The translations under genes and the position numbers were made by a program. A stretch of DNA of 7,720 nt from Candidatus Zixiibacteriota bacterium (GTDB taxonomy: Bacteria > Zixibacteria > MSB-5A5 > GN15 > FEB-12), in assembly GCA_003641345.1 (NCBI GenBank), contig QNAD01000092.1, positions 1 through 7,720 on the forward strand. The letters are read 5' to 3'. Below the pieces are notes generated by a model. It was not told where the DNA came from and made no database searches. It saw only the letters and a list, made by a program, of their open reading frames with translations. Positions 1 through 6,691 of this stretch are shown here, piece after piece (the stretch's first letter is position 1; each line of letters opens with the position of its first letter).

Positions 1-1296
1 AATAATACCGGTAAACCGATAGCTGTTATTTTTAATACCATAAAAGGAAAAGGTGTTTCTTTTATGGAAGATGTTGTCGGTTGGCATGGGAAATCACCTA
101 ATAGGGAAGAACTTGATAAAGTTTTGGAAGAGTTAAATCTTGTTTCTGTTTTTGATGTTGAAGAATTGCTGGCTTACGGTAAAAAATATCAAGCGGAAGT
201 TGAGAAAAAGCTTGAAGATAAGATGCCGAAATTTTCAAAAGATTTTTGGTGGAATAAAGCTGGCAATATGAAAGTTGAAATGGACCCAACCCGAAAAGGG
301 TTTGGTCGTGCACTTGCTAAAAATGGCGATGATAGTCGTGTCATTTGTTTGGGTGCTGATATTTCCGGTTCTATTTGTATCTCGGATTTTTATACTAAAA
401 ACATGGAAAGGAAAGATAGATTCCTCTCCATGGGTATAGCCGAACAGGGTGGAACAACAGTTGCCGCAGGATTAGCAAAAGAAGGGAAAATTCCGGTCTT
501 TGGAACTTATGGCGTGTTTTCATCGGCAAGAAATTTAGACCAACTCAGAGTTTCTGTTTGTTATGGTGATTTTAATGTTCTGATTGTTGGTGCTCATGGC
601 GGTATCTCGGTAGGTCCCGATGGTGCTACTCATCAGGAGTTAGAGTCATTGTTTCAGATACCCGGTTTGCCTAATATGCACGTAGGTGTTCCGTGTGACT
701 CAATCGAAACAGACAAGATGACCAAAGCATTTTTGTTTGATGTTCAAGGTCCGAAATATATTCGTTTTGCCAGGGAAGCCACTCCGATAATCAGTAGAGA
801 AGATTCTCCTTTCAAATTCGGTGAAGCAAATATTTATCGGTTCCGCAAAGAAGCGGAAAATATGATTGATGCTTTCGAGATTAAGCTTGCTTCGGAATAT
901 GAAAATGAAAACGAAGATTTAACTATTATTGCCTGCGGTCCGGAAACTGCCGAAGCAATCAGGGCGGCTTATATTTTGAAAACTGATTTTAATATCGAAA
1001 CGAGAGTTATAAATCTTCATACTATTAAACCGCTTGACAAAGATGCTGTTATAAAAGCTGGTAAAGAAACAAAAGCGATTATCACTGCTGAAGAACATCA
1101 GATTGGCGGACTTGGTGATAAAATAGCTGCTGTAATTTGTCGTGAACGATCTCTTGATGGTAAGGCTTTGCCATTTGAAATGGTTGGCGTTGATGATCGT
1201 TTTGGTGAATCAGGCAAGCCGTGGCAATTGATAAAAGAATTTGGCGTTGCCGCTGAACATATTGCACAAAAAGCAAAAACTTTATTGAATTTATAG
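1..1296 (+). CDS. tkt: Transketolase, C-terminal part (5'-truncated by the window edge)
   Basis: Transketolase moves two-carbon ketol units between sugar phosphates in the cytoplasmic pentose phosphate pathway, using thiamine diphosphate (TPP) and a divalent metal. The reading frame is open from base 1, so the gene starts before the window; the ATG at 64 is internal. The 431 visible residues begin at the end of the TPP-binding domain (GKGVSF, then WHG near residues 28-30). The pyrimidine-binding domain follows at about 95-265, with GIAEQ at 145-149, whose Glu148 matches the conserved TPP-activating glutamate, and DGATHQ at 207-212. The C-terminal transketolase domain runs from about 300 to the end, with EEH at 364-366. 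An acidic insert of roughly 30 residues (about 278-306) separates the last two domains. The residues seen favour transketolase over DXP synthase or a pyruvate dehydrogenase E1 subunit. It is followed 11 bases later by an aminotransferase gene. Confidence 0.95.
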   Translation, partial: NNTGKPIAVIFNTIKGKGVSFMEDVVGWHGKSPNREELDKVLEELNLVSVFDVEELLAYGKKYQAEVEKKLEDKMPKFSKDFWWNKAGNMKVEMDPTRKGFGRALAKNGDDSRVICLGADISGSICISDFYTKNMERKDRFLSMGIAEQGGTTVAAGLAKEGKIPVFGTYGVFSSARNLDQLRVSVCYGDFNVLIVGAHGGISVGPDGATHQELESLFQIPGLPNMHVGVPCDSIETDKMTKAFLFDVQGPKYIRFAREATPIISREDSPFKFGEANIYRFRKEAENMIDAFEIKLASEYENENEDLTIIACGPETAEAIRAAYILKTDFNIETRVINLHTIKPLDKDAVIKAGKETKAIITAEEHQIGGLGDKIAAVICRERSLDGKALPFEMVGVDDRFGESGKPWQLIKEFGVAAEHIAQKAKTLLNL

Positions 1297-1300
1297 AGGG
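1295..1300 (+). promoter_or_regulatory. Ribosome binding site of the aminotransferase gene
   Basis: AGAGGG overlaps the transketolase stop codon and lies 7 bases before the ATG at 1308. It supports that start over the in-frame ATG at 1326 and suggests that the two genes are translated from one message. Confidence 0.6.
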
Positions 1301-1307
1301 TAAGACT

Positions 1308-2471
1308 ATGCAATTTAGTGATAGAATGTCGCTTCTGGGAACCGAGTCTGCTTTTGAAGTATTAGCTAAAGCAAAAAAACTGGAAGCAGAAGGTAAAAAG
1401 ATTGTTCACCTGGAAATTGGTGAGCCGGATTTTGATACTCCCAACAATATTTGTGATGCCGGAGTTAAAGCCATTCAGGATGGACAAACTCATTATTGTC
1501 CATCGGGAGGTTTACCGGATGCACGCAAAGTTGTAGCTGAGTATATTTCAAAAACCCGTAACGTTTCTGTGGGAGCGGAAAATGTAGTTATTATGCCGGG
1601 TGCGAAACCTGTTATATTTAATGTTATTTTCGCGGCAATCAATGCCGGCGATGAAGTTATTGTTCCTAACCCCGGTTATCCTATCTACGAATCTGTGGTA
1701 AATTATGTTGGTGCCAAACCGGTTATGATGCACTTGAAAGAAGAAAATGATTTTCGGTTTGATACTGATGAATTAAAAGCATTGATTACTCCTAAAACAA
1801 AAATGATTATTATCAACTCACCGCAAAACCCAACCGGCGGTATTCTTACAAAGGAAGATTTGGAAACTATTTGTCAACTTGCGGTTGATAATGATTTATG
1901 GATTCTGACAGATGAAATTTATTCTCGGATAGTTTATGATGTCCCATTTGAATCAATTTTACAAATCCCCGGTGCAAAAGAAAGAACAATCATTATTGAT
2001 GGTATGTCAAAAACTTATGCTATGACAGGCTGGAGGCTTGGTTATGGCGTGATGCCGGAAAGTATGGCTAATTATCAAACTCAGCTGGCTATTAATAATT
2101 TTTCCTGTACAGCTACTTTTGCTCAATATGCTTTGATGGAAGCATTAACCGGACAGCAGAATGATGTTGAAATGATGATTAACGAATTCAAAAAACGTCG
2201 TGATGTTATTGTTTCCGGTTTGAATAGTATCGATGGTGTTAGTTGTTTGACGCCGCTTGGAGCTTTTTATGCTTTTGCCAATATAACTAAAACCGGAATG
2301 AGTTCGGCTGAATTTGCCAAATTTGCTATGGAACAGGCAGGGGTAGCCTGTCTTTCCGGAACAGCTTTCGGTAAATATGGCGAAGGGTACGCTAGATTTT
2401 CTTATGCTAACTCAATCGAAAATATTGAACTTGCTATTAACAATATAAAATTGAATTTGGCGAAAGTTTAA
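1308..2471 (+). CDS. PLP-dependent aminotransferase, class I/II (aspartate aminotransferase-like)
   Basis: This is a cytoplasmic fold-type I aminotransferase of 387 residues, a normal length for aspartate/aromatic aminotransferases of the Ig subgroup. Visible motifs are the substrate-side IGEPDFDTP at 37-45, SPQNPTGG at 171-178 (Asn174 is the PLP-contacting Asn), TDEIYS at 201-206 (Asp202 pairs with the pyridine nitrogen, Tyr205 with the PLP oxygen), SKTYAMTGWRLGY at 234-246 with Lys235 as the Schiff-base lysine, and Arg363 in ARFSYANS as the substrate carboxylate-binding arginine. All catalytic residues are present, so it should be active. The donor and acceptor cannot be read from sequence; aspartate, alanine or an aromatic amino acid are all possible. 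It shares a transcript with the transketolase upstream and ends just before a strong terminator. Confidence 0.93.
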   Translation: MQFSDRMSLLGTESAFEVLAKAKKLEAEGKKIVHLEIGEPDFDTPNNICDAGVKAIQDGQTHYCPSGGLPDARKVVAEYISKTRNVSVGAENVVIMPGAKPVIFNVIFAAINAGDEVIVPNPGYPIYESVVNYVGAKPVMMHLKEENDFRFDTDELKALITPKTKMIIINSPQNPTGGILTKEDLETICQLAVDNDLWILTDEIYSRIVYDVPFESILQIPGAKERTIIIDGMSKTYAMTGWRLGYGVMPESMANYQTQLAINNFSCTATFAQYALMEALTGQQNDVEMMINEFKKRRDVIVSGLNSIDGVSCLTPLGAFYAFANITKTGMSSAEFAKFAMEQAGVACLSGTAFGKYGEGYARFSYANSIENIELAINNIKLNLAKV

Positions 2472-2493
2472 GATTGATAATTTAATGTTAATC

Positions 2494-2521
2494 AAAAAGC
2501 CCGCTTCGGTGGGCTTTTTTT
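2494..2521 (+). terminator. Intrinsic terminator with UUCG tetraloop
   Basis: The arms AAAAAGCCC (2494-2502) and GGGCTTTTT (2511-2519) pair perfectly. The stem is extended by a G-U and a C-G pair and capped by TTCG, giving the very stable cUUCGg tetraloop. Seven Ts (2515-2521) follow the GC core. It begins 22 bases after the aminotransferase stop and separates that unit from the peptidoglycan operon. Confidence 0.92.
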
Positions 2522-2540
2522 ATGCTCTTTTTTAATTGAT

Positions 2541-2546
2541 TATAAT
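2541..2546 (+). promoter_or_regulatory. Candidate -10 box for the peptidoglycan-peptide operon
   Basis: A perfect TATAAT lies 24 bases before the ATG at 2571, just downstream of the terminator. No good -35 hexamer is found 16-18 bases upstream, where T-rich terminator sequence sits. A second reading, TTGATT (2536-2541) with TAATAT 17 bases later, would give an almost leaderless message. That some promoter lies in 2522-2570 is likely from context; the exact box is uncertain. Confidence 0.35.
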
Positions 2547-2570
2547 CACTTTTGGCAATAATATTTATTT

Positions 2571-3362
2571 ATGAATTATGCTTATGTGACAACTAATCTT
2601 ATCGATTTGAATGCGAAACCGGAGTTTAACACCGAAAGATTAAGTCAGGTTCTTTTTGGTGAGGCTCTAAAAGTTCATAAAGAAACAAATGGATACTGTT
2701 TCGTTAGCCAATCTGATAAATATAGTGGTTGGGTTGATAAACGTTTTTTATATTTTATTGATATGGAAAAATATAATAATCTTTTAACCAATAAAAACTA
2801 TATTATTAAATCAAAAACAGCTGAATTGATTGCCGATGATGATTACTGCCCAATTCCTTACTTTTTATTTTATAGCACCAGATTAAGACTTGTAGAGTCA
2901 GGTGATAATTTTCAATTATCATATCCAGGTTACCCATCGGTTTTAATCAAGAAAGAACACATTATTCATATTGATGAAATCGAGATAACTCCCGAAATAA
3001 TTAAAAATGAATGTATGAGATTTTTAGGCGTTCCGTATCTATGGGGAGGAGTAACTCCTTTTGGATTTGACTGCTCTGGATTTGTTAAAGCTGTTTTTAA
3101 AAGGTATGGTTATAAATTACCAAGAGACACAAAAGATCAAATTAAAGTTGGTTCAGAAATTGACCGAGGACAGATAGAAAAGGGCGATCTGTTATTTTTT
3201 AACAGGCATGTAGCAATTGCTATTAGTAATAAAAGATATGTCCACAGTTCAATTAGTGGAGCGGGAGTAAGAGTAAATTCTTTAGATAAAAATGATTTTA
3301 ATTATCGACAGGATTTGGATAGAGAGTTTAAAATTGCAAGGAGAGTAATTGATGCATCTTGA
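2571..3362 (+). CDS. NlpC/P60 cysteine peptidase with SH3b domains, YkfC-like (probable gamma-D-glutamyl-diamino acid endopeptidase)
   Basis: The protein has 263 residues. Two bacterial SH3-like segments (about 1-60 and 68-130) precede an NlpC/P60 domain (about 138-260). The catalytic Cys168 sits in FDCSGF, the His213 in RHVAIAI, and a third polar residue is His225 in VHSS; PYLWGG at 155-160 is also typical. Characterised family members with this layout cut the D-Glu to diaminopimelate (or Lys) bond in murein stem peptides that have a free N-terminal L-Ala, releasing an L-Ala-D-Glu dipeptide. The start is well fixed: an in-frame TAA at 2559-2561 rules out any N-terminal extension. The protein therefore begins inside the first SH3b domain with no signal peptide, which points to a cytoplasmic, recycling role. 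There is no clear Shine-Dalgarno site. The last 11 bases overlap the dipeptide epimerase gene, whose product acts on the expected dipeptide; this context is the main reason for preferring YkfC-like over a generic hydrolase. Confidence 0.88.
   Translation: MNYAYVTTNLIDLNAKPEFNTERLSQVLFGEALKVHKETNGYCFVSQSDKYSGWVDKRFLYFIDMEKYNNLLTNKNYIIKSKTAELIADDDYCPIPYFLFYSTRLRLVESGDNFQLSYPGYPSVLIKKEHIIHIDEIEITPEIIKNECMRFLGVPYLWGGVTPFGFDCSGFVKAVFKRYGYKLPRDTKDQIKVGSEIDRGQIEKGDLLFFNRHVAIAISNKRYVHSSISGAGVRVNSLDKNDFNYRQDLDREFKIARRVIDAS
3338..3343 (+). promoter_or_regulatory. Ribosome binding site that sets the epimerase start
   Basis: AAGGAG lies 8 bases before the ATG at 3352. This favours ATG at 3352 over the TTG directly before it (3349), which would be only 5 bases away. 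The site lies inside the 3' end of the peptidase gene, so the two are probably translationally coupled. Confidence 0.7.
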
Positions 3363-4377
3363 GGTGTTCAAAGTAGCTTTGCCATTAAAAAAGAAATTTG
3401 CAGTTTCCCAAGGAGAAGCTACTGTTAAAACAAATTTGATTACGATTCTAAATAATAGATATAACGGAGAAGCATCCGGTTCAGTCTATTATGGTCCTAC
3501 TTTGGATGAAATGGAAAAAGAAATCAATAAAGGTATTGAGCTTCTAAGTGAAATTGAAAAACCTAAAAGGGAGACCTTAGATGTAATTAGTAACTGGGAT
3601 ATTCATCCTGTGGCAAAATCCGCTTTAAGTGGAATGGTGCTAAATTTCCTTTCAGGTGAAACTCAAAGATATCCATGGGAAATTATGAATTTGGGTACTC
3701 CGGTCGGAATCAAAAGCTCTTTTACTGTTTCAATTGATTCTTTATCGGAGATGAAAGAGGTAATTAAGAATTCTGAATATCCAATAATAAAAGTTAAAAT
3801 GGGAAATGAAGAAGATTTGCTCATATTGGACATTTTAGATCAAGTGAAAAATAAAGAAATCAGAGTTGATGCAAATGGCGGGTGGTCATGTTCCAAAGCG
3901 GAAGAGATGATTTATTATCTGTCGCAAAAAGGAGTGAAAATAATTGAACAACCGACAGATAAAGAATTTGTCGAGGAATGGAATCATCTAAAAGGTAAAG
4001 CTGATGTTTTACTTGTAATGGATGAAGGATTAAACAATCTGACGGATTATGAAAAATATTCTAAGTTTATTGATGGTATAAATATAAAAATGGATAAAAG
4101 CGGCGGGATAGTGGAAGGCATTAAGCTTGCCAATACTGCAAAAAATGAAAATAAAAAAGTGATGCTTGGTTGTATGGTGGAAACATCTATCGGAATATCA
4201 CAGTCAGTTTATATGTCATCATTGGCTGATTATTTTGATTTAGATGGTCCATTGTTACTTGAAAATGATATTGCTCATGGAATTAAATATGACAGGGAGT
4301 CTATTGAGGTTGACCGTGAAATTATCGGCGGACCAAAATTAAAACGTGATGTTATCAAAAAATATATTAAAGAATAA
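3352..4377 (+). CDS. Dipeptide epimerase, enolase superfamily (YkfB/YcjG-like)
   Basis: The enzyme inverts the alpha carbon of one residue in a dipeptide, classically L-Ala-D-Glu to L-Ala-L-Glu, so that murein peptides can be degraded as ordinary amino acids in the cytoplasm. The protein has 341 residues from the ATG chosen by its RBS. It shows the full muconate-lactonizing-type active site: KVK at 147-149 (catalytic Lys149 side), metal ligands Asp173 (VDANGGW), Glu199 (IIEQP) and Asp224 (MDEG), and the opposite catalytic Lys246 (NIKMDKSGG). The DLD of DLDGP at 296-298 is the D-x-D signature that binds the dipeptide amino group and marks dipeptide epimerases. MLGCM at 271-275 also resembles E. 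coli YcjG. By eye alignment, the N-terminal loop reads SQGEAT at 19-24 where the L-Ala-Glu enzymes have an arginine for the Glu side chain, so the substrate may differ. It overlaps the peptidase by 11 bases and the amidase by 29. Confidence 0.9.
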   Translation: MHLEVFKVALPLKKKFAVSQGEATVKTNLITILNNRYNGEASGSVYYGPTLDEMEKEINKGIELLSEIEKPKRETLDVISNWDIHPVAKSALSGMVLNFLSGETQRYPWEIMNLGTPVGIKSSFTVSIDSLSEMKEVIKNSEYPIIKVKMGNEEDLLILDILDQVKNKEIRVDANGGWSCSKAEEMIYYLSQKGVKIIEQPTDKEFVEEWNHLKGKADVLLVMDEGLNNLTDYEKYSKFIDGINIKMDKSGGIVEGIKLANTAKNENKKVMLGCMVETSIGISQSVYMSSLADYFDLDGPLLLENDIAHGIKYDRESIEVDREIIGGPKLKRDVIKKYIKE

Positions 4378-6304
4378 TCAGTTACTTTTTTTATGCTTGT
4401 TAATTGTAATAATCTATTCAAATGGATTTGCATCAGACAATATTGAGATAGAAATTATTTACCCTAAAGATACTCAAACAATATCTGCGGTAGATTCTAC
4501 TTTTATTTTAGGAAATATACCTGATGTTAATGGGTATCATCTAAGCTCTTTTAATATTAATGAACGTCCTGTAAATGTTCATGAAGATGGCGGTTTTATT
4601 GGGTTTATTCCTATCACTCAGGGGATATTTATTTTTTATGTGGAAGCTAAATATCAGATTGACAAGGATTATTTTAAGAAAAATCCAAATATTGAAAAAG
4701 AGATAACTCTTATAAAAACAATTCAGACAACAGTCCCGTCCCCAATAAAATCGTTGCCTTTGGACAGTTTAAGGATCAAGGGTGAATATAAAATTTCTGC
4801 AGAAAACAGATATTTAACAACTGGTGATAGAGTTTTATTGTCTTTGCATGGAACCCCCAAGTGTAAAGCTTTTGCATCTATTCCCGGAGTCGTAGATTCA
4901 ATACCGATGTCAGAATCCAATCCTCAGTTCCAACCATATTGGGGCGAGTCAGTATTTGGAGCGGGAGCAGTTCCGGATTCCATGAAAATTCAAGGGATAT
5001 ATTTTGGCTTTTACGATATTAAAGCAACTGACAGTATGTCAGACGCTAAAATTATTTATCATTTAAAAAATGAGAATAAAGAATTTTTAGCATGGCAATT
5101 GATATCAAATAATGTTATTGACCGAGCCGATATTTATCAGTTGTTAAATATGCCGGAGACAACATTAACTTTTGAAAGTTTCGGAACTATTTTTATAAAT
5201 GATTCATTTTTCCCAGTCACTGTAGAATTTACAGATTCTATCCAAACAATTCGTTATCAACCCAGAAAAGGTTATTTTTCAATTTTTCAACCGAAGGGTG
5301 TAAAAGCATTGGCTATTGCCTCCGAAGGTGATTGGTATAAACTCCAACTTGCACCAAATCAATATGCATGGGCTAACAAAAACTCAGTGCGTCTTCTTCC
5401 AAAAGGCATCCTTCCGTCAAAATCATATCTGTCTGTTATAAGAACTTTTAATAGTCAAAATAATCTAAAAATACAATTTCCATTATCCGGCAAACATCCC
5501 TTTAAAATCATCGAAATAAACAGAAAAGAAATTAAAATACAATTATATGGTGTGATTTCAGATACTGATTGGATTAGGTATGATCCGGGTGATGAGCTTC
5601 TGGATTACGCTGTTTGGAATCAACCCGAACCGGAAGTTTATGAACTTACTTTATATTTAAAAGATAATATTTGGGGATATGATTCTTATTATGAGGGGAA
5701 TAATTTTATTTTTCAATTGAATAAAGCCCCGAAAGATATTGAAGATTTAGATGGGAAGAGAATTGTAATTGATCCCGGTCATTCATCGGATAAAGGATCT
5801 GTCGGACCTACTGGATTGACCGAAGCGGATGCTAATTTGGCTATCTCTTTAAAAGTTAGGGAGGAGCTTACTAAAAAAGGTGCTATTGTAATAATGACTC
5901 GTGATGATAAGAGGCATGTTAATCTTTATGACCGTCCATCAATTGCTAAAGCAAATAGTGCAGATTTATTTATTTCGATTCATAATAATGCTTTGCCGGA
6001 CGGAGTAAATCCTTTTGTGAATAATGGGACATCGGTTTATTATTACCATCCTCACTCTATCGAGCTGGGGCGTAACGTTCATGCTGAATTAATGAAAGAG
6101 CTGAAATTAGATAATTATGGATTTTACCACGGGAATTTGGCAGTTAATCGTCCTACTCAATATCCTGCTATACTTGTGGAATGTGCTTTTATGATATTGC
6201 CGGAACAGGAAGCGCTTTTAAAAACAGAGAAATTTCAAAAGAAAATTGCCAAAGGGATAAGAAAAGGGATTGAGGAATTTTTAGAGGATTTTGAGGATGA
6301 CTAA
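4349..6304 (+). CDS. Exported N-acetylmuramoyl-L-alanine amidase (Amidase_3) with Ig-like and SH3-like N-terminal regions
   Basis: This zinc amidase cuts the bond between N-acetylmuramic acid and L-Ala, freeing stem peptides from peptidoglycan. It has 651 residues, far longer than a bare catalytic domain. Residues 1-29 form a signal peptide: Lys/Asn-rich start, hydrophobic LLFLCLLIVII, and likely cleavage near GFA-SD. A beta-rich Ig-like region follows (about 32-130), then a long region without a recognised domain, an SH3-like segment at about 308-352, and Amidase_3 at about 470-645. The zinc ligands are His478 (DPGHS), Glu492 (TEAD) and His545 (SIHNNA); the catalytic glutamate is Glu611 (LVECAF). 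The start is GTG at 4346 or ATG at 4349; ATG is preferred, though neither has a strong Shine-Dalgarno site. No other Met occurs before residue 187, and a later start would destroy the signal peptide, so a long overlap with the epimerase is real. Its product peptides are what the two upstream enzymes would process. A role in cell separation is the main alternative. Confidence 0.9.
   Translation: MLSKNILKNNQLLFLCLLIVIIYSNGFASDNIEIEIIYPKDTQTISAVDSTFILGNIPDVNGYHLSSFNINERPVNVHEDGGFIGFIPITQGIFIFYVEAKYQIDKDYFKKNPNIEKEITLIKTIQTTVPSPIKSLPLDSLRIKGEYKISAENRYLTTGDRVLLSLHGTPKCKAFASIPGVVDSIPMSESNPQFQPYWGESVFGAGAVPDSMKIQGIYFGFYDIKATDSMSDAKIIYHLKNENKEFLAWQLISNNVIDRADIYQLLNMPETTLTFESFGTIFINDSFFPVTVEFTDSIQTIRYQPRKGYFSIFQPKGVKALAIASEGDWYKLQLAPNQYAWANKNSVRLLPKGILPSKSYLSVIRTFNSQNNLKIQFPLSGKHPFKIIEINRKEIKIQLYGVISDTDWIRYDPGDELLDYAVWNQPEPEVYELTLYLKDNIWGYDSYYEGNNFIFQLNKAPKDIEDLDGKRIVIDPGHSSDKGSVGPTGLTEADANLAISLKVREELTKKGAIVIMTRDDKRHVNLYDRPSIAKANSADLFISIHNNALPDGVNPFVNNGTSVYYYHPHSIELGRNVHAELMKELKLDNYGFYHGNLAVNRPTQYPAILVECAFMILPEQEALLKTEKFQKKIAKGIRKGIEEFLEDFEDD
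6283..6288 (+). promoter_or_regulatory. Ribosome binding site that sets the start of the small membrane protein
   Basis: AGAGGA lies 8 bases before the ATG at 6297. The alternative TTG at 6291 would be only 2 bases from this site and is rejected. The site is inside the amidase gene, again pointing to translational coupling. Confidence 0.6.
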
Positions 6305-6548
6305 AAACAATGAATCTCAAAAAAAGAAAAGCCAATATTATTGGTTAATTTATATCGCTTTGTTATTAGGGGGTATTATTTTATTAGCTCAAGCTATAGA
6401 TTTTACTCATATCAATAAATGGACAGCTAAATTGGGTATTGCTCTTTTGTTCTCAGCCTTTGCTTTGTTAATTGCTAATGGAAAAAAAACAGGTTATGTA
6501 GCAACATCAATTATCTGGATAGTTATTATTATATCATATTTTATATAA
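6297..6548 (+). CDS. Small membrane protein with three predicted helices, unknown function
   Basis: The protein has 83 residues and I do not recognise a family. A polar, lysine-rich N-terminus (about 1-12, with KKK at 9-11) is followed by three hydrophobic stretches at about 14-34, 44-61 and 65-83; the last runs to the C-terminus and ends ISYFI. The short loops are HINKWTAK and NGKKTG. By the positive-inside rule the Lys-rich N-terminus and the NGKKTG loop would be cytoplasmic. It has no catalytic motif and is too small to be a conventional transporter. The ATG is supported by a well-placed RBS and the gene overlaps the amidase by 8 bases, so it is the last gene of the peptidoglycan operon. 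A link to cell-envelope function is inferred from position only. Confidence 0.7.
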   Translation: MTKNNESQKKKSQYYWLIYIALLLGGIILLAQAIDFTHINKWTAKLGIALLFSAFALLIANGKKTGYVATSIIWIVIIISYFI

Positions 6549-6566
6549 ACTAATTTAATTGTGCCT

Positions 6567-6615
6567 GTTGAATTTTTAGATTCAACGAAAATCTTGGCGA
6601 ATCTGAAGATTCACC
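6567..6615. repeat. Pair of adjacent small inverted repeats
   Basis: The first is a perfect 7-bp inverted repeat: GTTGAAT (6567-6573), loop TTTTAG, ATTCAAC (6580-6586). The second is GAATC (6599-6603), loop TGAA, GATTC (6608-6612), extended past one C-A mismatch by GG (6596-6597) and CC (6614-6615). Their cores, 6570-6583 and 6599-6612, are both 14 bases long, begin GAAT, end AGATTC and lie 29 bases apart. They sit in the gap between two convergent genes. Neither has the T-run of a terminator, so a dispersed palindromic repeat or RNA-processing element is more likely. Confidence 0.5.
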
Positions 6616-6650
6616 ACTCACAAAAGAATAACAACTATTAATTGGACAAT

Positions 6651-6680
6651 AAAAAAGGCCATCAAATTGATGACCTTTTT
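6651..6680. terminator. Bidirectional intrinsic terminator between convergent genes
   Basis: AAAAAGG (6652-6658) pairs with CCTTTTT (6674-6680). Inside, after one C-A mismatch, CATCA (6660-6664) pairs with TGATG (6668-6672) around a 3-base loop. The outer A and T runs supply a U-tract on both strands, with one more U when read leftwards. It can end the peptidoglycan operon from the left and the orphan secreted-protein gene, whose stop is 11 bases away, from the right. Confidence 0.82.
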
Positions 6681-6691
6681 CATATAAGATA

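Noticed and set aside
98..313. Minus-strand open frame of 71 codons inside the transketolase gene
   Set aside because: It is fully contained in a strongly supported gene on the other strand, and its translation shows no domain, only a low-complexity Gln/Leu-rich string.
1082..1313. Two overlapping minus-strand open frames at the 3' end of the transketolase gene
   Set aside because: Both are antisense shadows of the conserved C-terminal domain and lack recognisable protein features.
1548..1733. Minus-strand open frame of 61 codons inside the aminotransferase gene
   Set aside because: Its Asn/Arg-rich translation mirrors the coding strand of a well-supported gene and has no motif.
3349..3351. 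TTG as the epimerase start
   Set aside because: The next codon is ATG and the AAGGAG site is correctly spaced (8 bases) for that ATG.
4723..4920. Minus-strand open frame of 65 codons inside the amidase gene
   Set aside because: It lies antisense within the intact amidase frame and has no independent support.
6291..6293. TTG as the start of the small membrane protein
   Set aside because: It is only 2 bases from the AGAGGA site, while the ATG at 6297 has proper spacing.
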